NCBI GenBank assembly: GCA_037446395.1
Contig: JBBIIP010000009.1
Span: 21,506 to 85,505 of the forward strand
Direction: 5' to 3'
From: JAAYJT01 sp037446395
GTDB lineage: Bacteria; Bacteroidota; Bacteroidia; Bacteroidales; JAAYJT01
Length of the DNA stretch: 64,000 nucleotides
In this document: one piece after another, positions 19,350 to 28,159 of the stretch
Position numbering within the stretch: the stretch's first letter is position 1
Layout: every line of letters begins with the position of its first letter
Translations under genes and position numbers: made by a program
The notes under the pieces: generated by a model
What the model saw: the letters and a program-made list of their open reading frames with translations, nothing else
The model's database searches: none
Told to the model about the DNA's origin: nothing

Positions 19350-20651
19350 ATGGCACTGTTTGAAATCGTAATGCCCAAGTTGGGCGAAAGTATTATTGAA
19401 GCAACCATCATTCGGTGGCTGAAAAAAGAAGGCGACACCATCACCGAAGACGAACCGATCGTTGAAATAGCAACCGATAAAGTTGATTCAGAAATTCCGT
19501 CGCCTGTGGCCGGCGTACTGAAAAAATTATTTTTTCACGAAAACGACATCGTGGCCGTTGGTCAGGTGATTGCTGTGGTTGAAATGGGTGGCAGTATTTC
19601 TGCTGAAGCAGAAGAAATTCAGCCCTCGGCTTCATTGACTCCAGATGCTGCCGTTGGTCCATCACTGAATGTTCAACCTCAACAGGAAACAGTTAAACAA
19701 ACGACACGTTTTTATTCGCCACTCGTAAAAAGCATTGCAAAGGAGGAAAACCTAAGCCTTGAAACATTAGAAAAGATCAAAGGAACTGGTAAAGGCGGAC
19801 GGCTAACCAAAACCGATCTTCTTGAATACCTGAAGCATGCGGCCGCACAACCGGCCATTGAGCCAGCATCTCAGAAACCCACGCAGATATCTCGGCCCTT
19901 GATGGCACAAAAAACAAGCCCATACGCTGCAACAGCCATGGCTGGAGATGAAATCATCGAGATGGACCGCATGCGCAAGCTCATTGCCGATCATATGGTT
20001 GGTTCAGTTCACACATCGCCGCATGTAGCCTCTTTCATCGAGGTGGATGTAACAAACCTTGTACGTTGGAGAGACCGGATCAAGGATTCGTTTGCAAAGC
20101 GGGAGGGCGAAAAGATCACCTTTACTCCGGTTTTTGTCGAAGCTGCCGCGCAGGCGCTTAAAGAGTTTCCGAATGTCAACGCGTCAGTCGAAGGGTACAA
20201 TATCATCAGGCGAAGAAATATAAACATAGGAATGGCTGCCGCACTGCCTAACGGCAACCTGATTGTTCCGGTTATAAAAAATGCCGACCAAAAAAACCTG
20301 CTCGGCCTGGCTAAAGAAGTCAACCGGCTTGCAAACAATGCCCGCACAAACAAATTGGAGCCCGACGACATTGCCGGAGGCACTTTCACCATCACCAACT
20401 TTGGAACTTTTGGCAGTCTTACAGGCACCCCGATTATCAATCAGCCTCAAGTAGCAATATTGGGAATTGGAGTCATAAAAAAGAAACCGGTTGTTATAGA
20501 AACAGAGGCCGGTGATATGATTGCCATCAGGCACATGATGATTTTATCTCTTTCATACGACCATCGTATTGTTGATGGTGCGCTCGGAGGCATGTTTATC
20601 AAACGCATGGCCGAACTGCTCGAAAAATTTGATTCCTTGCGGGCACTTTAA
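19350..20651 (+). CDS. 2-oxoacid dehydrogenase E2 (dihydrolipoyl acyltransferase)
   Basis: 433 residues with all three expected domains. The lipoyl domain (1-80) has the lipoylated lysine K44 in IATDKVDSEIPSP. A peripheral subunit-binding domain lies at about 120-160 (YSPLVKSIAKEENLS ... GKGGRLTKTDLLEYL). The catalytic core follows and ends with the active-site pattern SYDHRIVDGALGG (H405, D409). It transfers the acyl group from E1 to CoA and forms the core of the complex. It is separated from the E1 gene by a TPR gene and the GT2 fusion, so the complex is not encoded as one operon here. The small number of lipoyl domains (one) is typical of branched-chain or succinyl-type E2. Confidence 0.94.
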   Translation: MALFEIVMPKLGESIIEATIIRWLKKEGDTITEDEPIVEIATDKVDSEIPSPVAGVLKKLFFHENDIVAVGQVIAVVEMGGSISAEAEEIQPSASLTPDAAVGPSLNVQPQQETVKQTTRFYSPLVKSIAKEENLSLETLEKIKGTGKGGRLTKTDLLEYLKHAAAQPAIEPASQKPTQISRPLMAQKTSPYAATAMAGDEIIEMDRMRKLIADHMVGSVHTSPHVASFIEVDVTNLVRWRDRIKDSFAKREGEKITFTPVFVEAAAQALKEFPNVNASVEGYNIIRRRNINIGMAAALPNGNLIVPVIKNADQKNLLGLAKEVNRLANNARTNKLEPDDIAGGTFTITNFGTFGSLTGTPIINQPQVAILGIGVIKKKPVVIETEAGDMIAIRHMMILSLSYDHRIVDGALGGMFIKRMAELLEKFDSLRAL

Positions 20652-20664
20652 TTACTTACATTGC

Positions 20665-20672
20665 TACCTTTG
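20665..20672 (+). promoter_or_regulatory. Putative -7 promoter element for the DnaQ-like exonuclease gene
   Basis: TACCTTTG, an exact TAnnTTTG match, 14 bases after the E2 stop codon and 43 bases before the exonuclease ATG. No -33 TTTG at standard spacing. Confidence 0.4.
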
Positions 20673-20714
20673 CCCGTAAACAATATTTTAAGTTCACCGG
20701 ACTAAGCCGCGCCA

Positions 20715-21533
20715 ATGAAAATCAAACTCACACGCCCCCTGGCCATATTCGACCTGGAAGCAACCGGATTGAATGTTGGCAGCGACCGGATTATCGAGAT
20801 TTCTATTCTTCGGGTTATGCCCGATGGAACGCATGAAATAAAAACGCAACGCATCAACCCAGGCATTCCAATTCCGCAGGCAGTTGAGGCCATTCACGGC
20901 ATTAGCGATGACGATGTAAAAAATGAACCTGCATTCGGAGAAATAGCCCATCAGTTGGCACGGTTCCTTAGTAATTGCGATCTCTGCGGATATAATGCAT
21001 TGAAGTTCGATATACCCATGCTGGTAGAAGAATTTCTGAGGGTTGGCGTGGATTTTGAAATCAAAGGGCGAAGATTGATTGATGTGCAAAACATCTTTCA
21101 TAAAATGGAACCCCGCAATCTGAAAGCAGCCTTTCGGTTTTATTGCAACAAAGAGCTGCTTAATGCGCATAGTGCTGAATCTGATGCACTGGCCACTTTT
21201 GAAATTCTGGAAGCGCAGCTAGAAAAATACAATGGAGTAGCCTACATTGACAGTGATGGCCAGGCAACCTATCCCATTACAAATGATTTGAATTCACTGC
21301 ATAGGTTTTCGATCTATCACAAATTTTGCGATCTTGCGGGACATATCGTTTTTGATGAGCAAAACCGCGAAGTGTTTAATTTTGGAAAATACAAAGGCCG
21401 CCCGCTTGAAGAAATTTTTCGGATCGAGCCTTCATACTATGATTGGATGATGAAAAGCCAGTTTCCGCTTTATACAAAAAAAGTTATAACAAGCATCAAA
21501 CTCCGGGCGTTCAACAAAGGAGCCATAGTGTAG
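20715..21533 (+). CDS. DnaQ-like 3'-5' exonuclease (DEDDh family)
   Basis: 272 residues. The exonuclease motifs are clear: FDLEATG with D13 and E15, CGYNALKFDIPML with D99, and AHSAESDA with H152 and D157, giving the DEDDh set. The extra C-terminal part carries VFNFGKYKGRPLEEI and YYDWMM, a small module I associate with ExoX-like C-termini. It removes nucleotides from DNA or RNA 3' ends; in Bacteroidota this stand-alone form is usually labelled a DNA polymerase III epsilon-like protein. It has its own candidate promoter and is followed after 108 bases by a FAH-family gene. Confidence 0.9.
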   Translation: MKIKLTRPLAIFDLEATGLNVGSDRIIEISILRVMPDGTHEIKTQRINPGIPIPQAVEAIHGISDDDVKNEPAFGEIAHQLARFLSNCDLCGYNALKFDIPMLVEEFLRVGVDFEIKGRRLIDVQNIFHKMEPRNLKAAFRFYCNKELLNAHSAESDALATFEILEAQLEKYNGVAYIDSDGQATYPITNDLNSLHRFSIYHKFCDLAGHIVFDEQNREVFNFGKYKGRPLEEIFRIEPSYYDWMMKSQFPLYTKKVITSIKLRAFNKGAIV

Positions 21534-21641
21534 AAATAGCAGTTGCATTCTGAAGTTTTTCAGATGTCAGAAAAAACCACGGCCAAATTTTTTTTAGTGA
21601 ATTCAGAGCCTATCAAAATATTAAACAATTAAGCTTGCCTT

Positions 21642-22253
21642 ATGAAGATTATATGCATTGGACGCAACTATATAGAGCATGCCAAAGAGCTCAATAATCC
21701 GGTGCCATCCGAGCCCGTTTTTTTTCTTAAACCCGACACAGCCCTGCTGATTAAAAACAGATCATTTTTTTATCCCGATTTTTCGGGCGATATACATTAT
21801 GAACTCGAGGTCGTGCTGAAAATGTGTAAAACAGGTAAAAATATTGACCCCAGGTTTGCCAACGATTATTTCGATAAGATCGGGCTTGGAATTGACTTTA
21901 CGGCCCGCGACCTGCAGCAAAAACTGAAAGAAAAAGGGCTCCCCTGGGAAAAAGCCAAAGCATTTGATAATTCAGCGCCGGTGAGCGAATTTATACCCCG
22001 AACCGATCTGGGTAATCTGGCGGATTTGCGTTTCAGGCTCGATCTGAATGGAAAGAGCGTGCAGAACGGCACCACTGCCGATATGATTTTTTCGTTTTCT
22101 GAGATAATATCCTTTGTTTCGCGTTTTATCACCCTGCGCGCAGGCGATCTTATCTTCACCGGAACCCCCGACGGTGTTGGTCCAGTCAAAATCGGTGACA
22201 ACCTCCAGGCTTGGTTCGGTGATCGAAAAATGCTGGACTTCTGTGTAAAATAA
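21642..22253 (+). CDS. Fumarylacetoacetate hydrolase (FAH) family protein
   Basis: 203 residues, the short single-domain FAH form. The opening KIICIGRNYIEHAKELNNP and EPVFFLKPDTALL are hallmarks, followed by the metal-binding region DIHYELEVVLKM and the closing GDLIFTGTPDGVGPV. Members hydrolyse or decarboxylate acylpyruvates and oxaloacetate using a divalent metal; YcgM/FAHD1-type acylpyruvase is the closest idea for this length. It is the last plus-strand gene before a convergent T9SS cargo gene 44 bases away. Confidence 0.92.
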   Translation: MKIICIGRNYIEHAKELNNPVPSEPVFFLKPDTALLIKNRSFFYPDFSGDIHYELEVVLKMCKTGKNIDPRFANDYFDKIGLGIDFTARDLQQKLKEKGLPWEKAKAFDNSAPVSEFIPRTDLGNLADLRFRLDLNGKSVQNGTTADMIFSFSEIISFVSRFITLRAGDLIFTGTPDGVGPVKIGDNLQAWFGDRKMLDFCVK

Positions 22254-22297
22254 CAGCAATACCAAAACAATACTTTTTATAGCTGTAAAGCACCCCC

Positions 22298-23869
22298 TCA
22301 CTTACCCTTCATCCATTTCCCCTGCTCTATCACTTCTTTGCCTTTGGTAACTTGATACATATAAATCCCGGCTGACCATCCTACGGTGTTGATGGAATGG
22401 TGAAACTGTTTTATCTTGCCCTCGTATCTTAATTTCCCACGCGCGTCATACAGTTTGATGTACAGGTTATCATGCCCGGTTTGAATATTCAGTTCCGAGG
22501 TGCCTGGATTGGGATATAAGATAACCTCACGAGCATGTATCCCGTCAGGGTTTTCAATGGCAGTTAGAACACCATCTGGCGTTGATTTTATTACAAAAAG
22601 ATTATAATTATAATCACCTGAAGCGTAGTCAAACTTAAAACCGGAAACAATACAGCCACCATCGGTAGTGGCATTGATGTTTGTTGCATGATAATAAGCA
22701 TTACCTCCGTAATAACGTTGCCAGATTAAGCCCAGATCGGCACCCATCTTATTTATGAGAATCCATGAGGGATCCTGTTGAAATGGGTATTCGCCCGGTT
22801 TAATATTAATAGTACCTGTATTAAAAAGACTTGTAGGATTCAAATAATTGGTTGCCCGTTTATGTGCAGGAAAATCAACCATGTTATTACCGGATCCAAA
22901 TACTACTGATTGCACAGCATTAATATTTAAGTCAGTCTTAACCACTGCATAATCTCGCCGCATTTGTGAGTTGAATCTACCAGATGGGAAATCCAAATCA
23001 ATTACTTTCTTAAAACCATAAAAAACAGTATTTTGCCAAAATCGTCCGTAATTATCTTTTTTCCCAGAAAAAACATATCCCATTTGTTCATAATTAACCA
23101 CGGTAACATTACCCCAACCCGTAATAAAAGGAATTGGATACACACTTTGATAGTTCAACAATGAATCGAAAACTAAAAATGATTCTATCGAAGAAGAACC
23201 CGGAACCTGGCCGGTAACATTAATACCATATTGCAGAGTATTACTTTTAAGTTGGATGATATCGTTTACAAACGGGGGCAATGGAAGTGGCAGAATTTCA
23301 AAATCGAGCACTTTGCCTGATAAACTGATTCTGGCCATGAAGATGCTTAGACTCCAAGCAGAAATTCCATCTAAATAAGAACCGCTAACGATAATATTTC
23401 CATATGAGTCACAGATAGACTTATGTATTTGAATTTCAATGTTGAGTGGCAAATGTGCTTGATATTGAGCAATTTGTTTGAGTTGTTTATCAAAGTGCAC
23501 TATGAGTATGAATGATTTATTAGGATTATTTCCGGGAGTTATCGTTCCGACAGCCATAAACTCATCAGCAAGACCAGGATACCGGTGCAATCTTGACAAT
23601 TGCGAGATTGACCCGGGGGTAATTATTTCAGAGGAATACTTTAATTTACCTTTGTCTGAAATTTTAAGAAGCTTTGCATTCTTGTAGGTATTCGAAAAAA
23701 AATCTGCGCGTCCAGAGAGTATCAGAAAACTACTATCGGAAGATTGAATCAGATCAAATGCATGATTTGAATAAGCATCGCCATATTCGAAATTGAAACC
23801 GTACTGGCTTAATACTTCTAAATAGCTGAAGGACAACATGAAAAGTAAAATAATTTTTATTTTTTTCAT
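22298..23869 (-). CDS. Secreted protein with T9SS type A C-terminal sorting domain
   Basis: I start at the ATG at 23869 (MKKIKIILLFMLSF, then a signal peptide ending near VLSQ); an ATG at 23890 adds seven residues before the signal. The 523-residue product has no catalytic motif I recognise. Its body is rich in aromatic and Asn/Gly residues with repeated strand-like segments, perhaps a propeller. The last 80 residues are a T9SS sorting domain: VILYPNPGTSELNIQ, then LYDARGKLRYEG, then GWSAGIYMYQVTKG. It should be exported through the inner membrane by Sec and across the outer membrane by T9SS, then anchored or released. No T9SS machinery gene is in the window. Confidence 0.85.
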   Translation of the reverse strand: MKKIKIILLFMLSFSYLEVLSQYGFNFEYGDAYSNHAFDLIQSSDSSFLILSGRADFFSNTYKNAKLLKISDKGKLKYSSEIITPGSISQLSRLHRYPGLADEFMAVGTITPGNNPNKSFILIVHFDKQLKQIAQYQAHLPLNIEIQIHKSICDSYGNIIVSGSYLDGISAWSLSIFMARISLSGKVLDFEILPLPLPPFVNDIIQLKSNTLQYGINVTGQVPGSSSIESFLVFDSLLNYQSVYPIPFITGWGNVTVVNYEQMGYVFSGKKDNYGRFWQNTVFYGFKKVIDLDFPSGRFNSQMRRDYAVVKTDLNINAVQSVVFGSGNNMVDFPAHKRATNYLNPTSLFNTGTINIKPGEYPFQQDPSWILINKMGADLGLIWQRYYGGNAYYHATNINATTDGGCIVSGFKFDYASGDYNYNLFVIKSTPDGVLTAIENPDGIHAREVILYPNPGTSELNIQTGHDNLYIKLYDARGKLRYEGKIKQFHHSINTVGWSAGIYMYQVTKGKEVIEQGKWMKGK

Positions 23870-23917
23870 TGGCGCTATCAACTTTGTCAATTGAAATTAA
23901 ATTATTGCACTTAAATA

Positions 23918-23945
23918 GCATGTTAGCCATTGTAGGCTAACATGC
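23918..23945 (-). terminator. Perfect 11-bp hairpin downstream of the frameshifted lipoprotein gene
   Basis: GCATGTTAGCC, a 6-base loop, then GGCTAACATGC. It lies 10 bases after the stop of the frameshifted lipoprotein gene and before the T9SS cargo gene. The following T-tract on the minus strand is short, so termination is plausible but not certain. Confidence 0.5.
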
Positions 23946-23955
23946 CATCAGATTA

Positions 23956-24878
23956 TCACAATTCGGATGGAATCATCGTGAAGTTAGGAATGCCATAGGA
24001 GAGCTCAAGTGTATGGCAGGGATAAGCCTTGAAATCAAACAATAAAACGGTGTAGGCTACAAAATAATTTACCAACAATTTTCCTGTTGGCTTCAGTTCA
24101 ATTCCAAAAAGCCTGATACTTTGGTTATTATAATTCATTTCCTCGGGCTGAAGGCATGGGTGAAATGGCAATGGAATAGAACTAAAAAACAGGCGATGAC
24201 CAGAAGGACTGGTAGGGTCAGGATTACTAAGAGGGTAGATTTTAATTGAAATTAGATGTGTAAAATACACCCTGGAATCAAAAAGTGGTATAGTCATATT
24301 GGCATGGTGTGTTAGTTGCGTGCTGGCATCCTTTCCGACCTCTTGTCCAATAAAAGAACCACATTGCCCCTTTTTAAAACCCCAGTACCACCAATCGGTT
24401 GGGCCAAAGTTCATTGCTATCGAACTGTTATAACCTATCGTTGAAACTGCCCTGATTTCTGCTTCACCCTGGCTTTGGCTGTTTATGTCAACCAACACCA
24501 CAATTAAAGTTTTGTCCGTTGAGTTAATGTTGAGATAAGCATCAATCAGCCCTGCGGATAAGGTGTTTAAAGCCTGATTAAGGTCGCCATGGTCACCATT
24601 TGGTTTTTTAACGGCAAAATGGTGTAAAAAGTGTCAATCTGGAAAAAATCATAATGTGTTTCGGCATCGGCATAAGCAAAATTCAGCAAAGCCGAAAGAT
24701 GCCATCGGGCTGCTTCAAGATTAAGCAGCTCTCCGCTTTTCACAGGGGCGTTCATCCGGGCCCGGAAATCCTTCAGGTATTTATCCATGTCGGCAATTTC
24801 ATTTGAAACAATGCGATTCTCAGCATTTATGTTTACGGATGTTTCCTTTTGGCACGATAACGCGATGAATAACAATAC
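23956..24878 (-). pseudogene. Lipoprotein gene broken by a frameshift and cut by the assembly gap
   Basis: Two minus-strand frames belong to one gene. The first (24878 to 24567) begins inside the gap and reads LLFIALSCQKETSVN, a lipobox with cysteine, then a helical segment; it ends prematurely after TILPLKNQ. The second frame continues the sense with KKPNGDHGDLNQALNTLSAG and runs to 23956, ending in FTMIPSEL. The switch is at a run of six T on the plus strand (24604-24609); one extra base there would restore a single frame. A homopolymer miscall or a true mutation are both possible. The downstream 181-residue part is WYWGFKKGQCG-containing and unrecognised. No function can be assigned. Confidence 0.75.
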
Positions 24879-24978
24879 NNNNNNNNNNNNNNNNNNNNNN
24901 NNNNNNNNNNNNNNNNNNNNNNNNNNNNNNNNNNNNNNNNNNNNNNNNNNNNNNNNNNNNNNNNNNNNNNNNNNNNNN
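24879..24978. other. Assembly gap (100 Ns)
   Basis: Exactly 100 N characters, the conventional placeholder for a gap of unknown length between contigs. Translations that cross it are meaningless. The 5' end of the lipoprotein gene and probably the 5' end of a plus-strand gene lie in the missing sequence. Confidence 0.99.
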
Positions 24979-25031
24979 ATACCGGCGAGGCGGTGAAGTG
25001 GCTGATGTTTGCAACCATTGAGAGCAGCTAG
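24979..25031 (+). CDS. Possible C-terminal tail of a plus-strand gene starting inside the gap
   Basis: Immediately after the Ns a plus-strand frame reads TGEAVKWLMFATIESS and stops at 25029-25031. It is only 16 codons, so coding status is uncertain; the mix of residues is protein-like. No family can be named. Confidence 0.25.
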
Positions 25032-25211
25032 TTTTCAATTATTAGCTTTGATGAGGTACTTATTAAAAGCAACAATCACTCCGTAATAAACGAATAATTT
25101 CTATAAATTAATTCTGGAAATTGAAAAAGGTTATACTGATTTTGAACCTTTCTATTCACAACTTATGAACAACAAATGCCGTTTTATTGAAAAACCAACG
25201 ATAATCCCCCC

Positions 25212-25548
25212 TTATCCACCCTTCATCCATTTTTCTGCCCTGTCGCCTCCATCCCTTTTGTAATTCAATGCCAAAAAATTGTGAGTCTGCGTTCTCTGCC
25301 AACGGATATCAGTGGCCTAAGATCCTTGAAATTATCTTTTCAATTTCTTGTTTCAGTCCCCAATAAGAAGGCGAACCTCCAGTAAACGCTCCTATTACCA
25401 CAGCCTGAGGATGTATGATTAACTTCGACTGAGTCCAGCCTGGTTCAGGCATGCCTCGAAGCAATGGTTTTAAGCCAACGATTGCAATTTATTTTGCCAT
25501 TTCAGGGAAAATCTCGTACTTAGCATTTCTGATAAAAGTTGATACTCC
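25212..25548 (-). pseudogene. Decayed minus-strand coding sequence downstream of the gap
   Basis: One minus-strand frame is open from 25548 to 25309 except for a single TAA at 25489-25491; it reads GVSTFIRNAKYEIFPEMAK, stop, IAIVGLKPLLRGMPEPGW, continuing to KQEIEKIISRILGH. Where it ends, a second frame takes over and runs to 25212, reading ATDIRWQRTQTHNF and ending AEKWMKGG. The protein-like composition across 110 codons, one stop and one frame change suggest an eroded gene. Its last residues resemble the end of the T9SS cargo at 22298 (GKWMKGK), and 15 bases are identical there. I do not recognise the family; chance cannot be excluded. Confidence 0.4.
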
Positions 25549-25571
25549 TTAACCATTAAATATTATCAATT

Positions 25572-27632
25572 ATGACACAACCAAAAAAGTTTGTGCCGTT
25601 TGTTTCGTCCGAAACAAATATGGCAGAATTTACTTTGCGCGCCCTGCTCATCGGCCTGGTGATGTGTGTGGTGCTTGGTGCAGCCAATGCTTATCTTGGT
25701 TTGAAAGCGGGCATGACCATTGCAGCCACCTATCCGGCAGCAGTCATCGGAATGGCTATACTCAGGGCATTCAAAGGAACCATCCTGGAAGAAAATTTTG
25801 CCCGCACCGTGGGTTCAATCGGCGAGTCAGTGGCTGCCGGTGCCATTTTTACCCTGCCTGCATTCTTTATTGCCGGCATCTGGCCCGAGTTTTATACTCC
25901 CGGAAACTATGTGATCTCGGCCCTGATTATGGCTGTAGGCGGCATTTTAGGAATTATGTTCGTGGCACTGTTGCGGCGCATCATGGTTGAAGATGCTACC
26001 CTGCCCTACCCCGAATCTGTGGCTGCATCAGAAATTCATAAAGCAGGCCAGCATGGAAGCGGAGGCAGTAAGTTTTTATTCTTGGCCATGATTGGCGGCG
26101 CGGTGATCAAAGCCCTGGGCGAACTGAAGTTTTTTGCCACCGCCTGGAGCAAATTCATCGTTTTTATCAAACAAACCATCCCGGGAAGCAAATTCATCGG
26201 AGAAGGCGGCCTGTTGATAAATTCGCCTAAAATAAGCCCTGCATATATGGGCGTCGGCTATATCATCGGCCCAAAACTCGCATCGCTCGCCTTCGGTGGT
26301 GGCTTGATTGCATGGGGGCTGCTTACACCCATCATCCTGTATTTTCTATCGCAAGGCTTTGATATACAAGGACTGATTGCTTCCATTATGGCCGACAATC
26401 CCGCGCTAACCAATGAGGCTGCTACCAATCAGGCATGGATGACCATGGCAAACAATGTGTGGGGGCGCATTGTGCGGCCCATCGCAATTGGTGGCATGCT
26501 GGTCGGAGCATCTTTTACACTTTACCGCATGCGTAAGAGCTTGTTTGCAGGCATTTCAAGGTCTATCAGCGATGTGAAAAAAGCAGCCACAAAACAGGGT
26601 ACGGTTGAACGTACAGAAAAAGACATCAGCTTTAGCTGGATCATGATAGGTATTGCTTTCGTGGCATTGGCTACATTTCTGATTACTTTCCTGATCTTCA
26701 AAACAAGTTTCATTATAGCCTTTGTCGCAGCAACCGTCATGATCATTTTGGCTTTCTTTTTTGCTGCCGTATCGGGATATTTAGTCGGCATTATGGGTTC
26801 GAGCAATAATCCCATCAGTGGGCTAACATTGACTGCACTGGTTGTTACCGCGCTTATTCTGGTTGCCCTGGGGGCTTCAGGCCGCGAAGGTGTTGCGGCA
26901 GTGCTGGGAGTAGCGGCCATTGTGTGTGTTTCGGCTGCTGTTGCCGGCGAAATGCTGCAAGATCTCAAGGTAGGCCATATTCTTGGCGGAACCCCCTGGC
27001 GGATGCAGTTCGGAGATGTGATTGGGGTGGTGGTGGCCGCAGCGGTGCTATTCATTCCGTTGTTTATACTTCATGAAGGTGATGTGGCCACCGGAATACG
27101 CGAAGGGTATCAGGGTGGATTTGGAAGCAAGGAACTGCCGGCTCCTCAAGCCAGCCTGATGGCAATGTTGTCGCGCGGTATTGTTGGCGGCGACATGACA
27201 TGGCCCCTGATTATCGTAGGAATTCTGATGGGTATCGGATTTATTCTGATACAGGCAGGCAGCCCCATGCTGATCAGCGTTGGTATGTATCTTCCGTTCG
27301 GAACTGTCTTTGCCATTTTTGTCGGCGGAATGATCAAAGGAATTTTGAATATGTTTGTGAAATCGCGCAAGATGAATGAAGCCCAAAGCATCAGGATAGA
27401 AAATGTGGGGGTGCTGTTGGCGGCAGGATTTATTGCGGGCGAAGCACTGATCGGCTTGCTTTTTGCCGGTTTTGCTTTTGCCGATATGGAGTTGTTTGCC
27501 TTCTTCAAAAATCCGCCATTCTCAATCAGCACCGTTATCCTTGTGCTTGTTGCGCTGGCCTTGATATTTATTCCATTAAGAAATGCAGGAAGCCCTGATG
27601 AACCAGCACCTCCTTCAGCCGGAGGGCATTGA
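25572..27632 (+). CDS. OPT-family oligopeptide transporter
   Basis: 686 residues with about 14-16 hydrophobic helices. The N-terminal block LGAANAYLGLKAGMTIAATYPAAVI and the GSIGESVAAGAIFTLPA stretch are characteristic of the bacterial oligopeptide transporter (OPT) family. These inner-membrane carriers import short peptides or metal-chelate peptides with protons. The next genes encode a PqqD-like protein (44 bases on) and an Xaa-His dipeptidase, so peptide uptake followed by hydrolysis is a reasonable reading. The start MTQPKKFVPF follows an AT-rich leader lacking a clear promoter box; decayed sequence lies upstream. Confidence 0.93.
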   Translation: MTQPKKFVPFVSSETNMAEFTLRALLIGLVMCVVLGAANAYLGLKAGMTIAATYPAAVIGMAILRAFKGTILEENFARTVGSIGESVAAGAIFTLPAFFIAGIWPEFYTPGNYVISALIMAVGGILGIMFVALLRRIMVEDATLPYPESVAASEIHKAGQHGSGGSKFLFLAMIGGAVIKALGELKFFATAWSKFIVFIKQTIPGSKFIGEGGLLINSPKISPAYMGVGYIIGPKLASLAFGGGLIAWGLLTPIILYFLSQGFDIQGLIASIMADNPALTNEAATNQAWMTMANNVWGRIVRPIAIGGMLVGASFTLYRMRKSLFAGISRSISDVKKAATKQGTVERTEKDISFSWIMIGIAFVALATFLITFLIFKTSFIIAFVAATVMIILAFFFAAVSGYLVGIMGSSNNPISGLTLTALVVTALILVALGASGREGVAAVLGVAAIVCVSAAVAGEMLQDLKVGHILGGTPWRMQFGDVIGVVVAAAVLFIPLFILHEGDVATGIREGYQGGFGSKELPAPQASLMAMLSRGIVGGDMTWPLIIVGILMGIGFILIQAGSPMLISVGMYLPFGTVFAIFVGGMIKGILNMFVKSRKMNEAQSIRIENVGVLLAAGFIAGEALIGLLFAGFAFADMELFAFFKNPPFSISTVILVLVALALIFIPLRNAGSPDEPAPPSAGGH

Positions 27633-27676
27633 CAACAACAACATTTTAATCAGCGTTTATAAACTAATCAGGAAAA

Positions 27677-28063
27677 ATGGGGCTTAATATTTTTCAGCGA
27701 CGGCGTATACTCAAGGGAGCTAATTATATGGATCTTACTCCCATTCGAACCCAGTCGTTTGAAGCCGATGATCGTGGCATCATCACCTTGTTGGTTCCAA
27801 AATTCAAGAGCAAGCGATTGAGCAGTTTTTTGATCCCAAAAGGCAAGTCCGATCATTTCCGCATCACTTTCGACGAACTTGGGAGCGCGACATGGCTGGC
27901 AATTGATGGAAAAACAACAGTGTTACAGCTTTGCGAGAAACTTACCGTGTTGATGAAAGAGAAAATACTTCCCGCAGAAGAGCGGATTCCTAAATTTCTT
28001 ACCCTTTTGTATGAGCAGCGCTACATCACTTTTAAGGAGCTTGTTGATGCAGAAAATCGTTAG
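27677..28063 (+). CDS. PqqD-family peptide-chaperone-like protein
   Basis: 128 residues. The central and C-terminal part (FDELGSATWLAIDGKTTVLQLCEKL, about 68-92) matches the PqqD pattern of a conserved F-x-L-x-x-x-A-x-x-x-W/x-L-I-D-G followed by an amphipathic helix. In RiPP pathways PqqD-like domains bind precursor peptides and hand them to radical SAM enzymes, but no radical SAM gene is here. The protein instead follows an oligopeptide transporter gene by 44 bases and precedes a dipeptidase. Stand-alone PqqD proteins beside OPT transporters occur in Bacteroidota; their role is not established as far as I know. Confidence 0.8.
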   Translation: MGLNIFQRRRILKGANYMDLTPIRTQSFEADDRGIITLLVPKFKSKRLSSFLIPKGKSDHFRITFDELGSATWLAIDGKTTVLQLCEKLTVLMKEKILPAEERIPKFLTLLYEQRYITFKELVDAENR

Positions 28064-28159
28064 AAAAGTAGAATAGGGTTATCGCTGGATAATAAGAATC
28101 TTAATAATCCGTTTAATTTAACCCGTAAAAATTGAAAATAATCAATAAACAAAAAGTAT

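Noticed and set aside
24787..25038. Frames reading through the N run with long X stretches
   Set aside because: They cross the assembly gap and do not represent real protein.
26522..27055. 177-codon minus-strand frame inside the OPT transporter gene
   Set aside because: Antisense shadow of a transmembrane gene, with Ala/Thr/Ile-rich composition and no domain.
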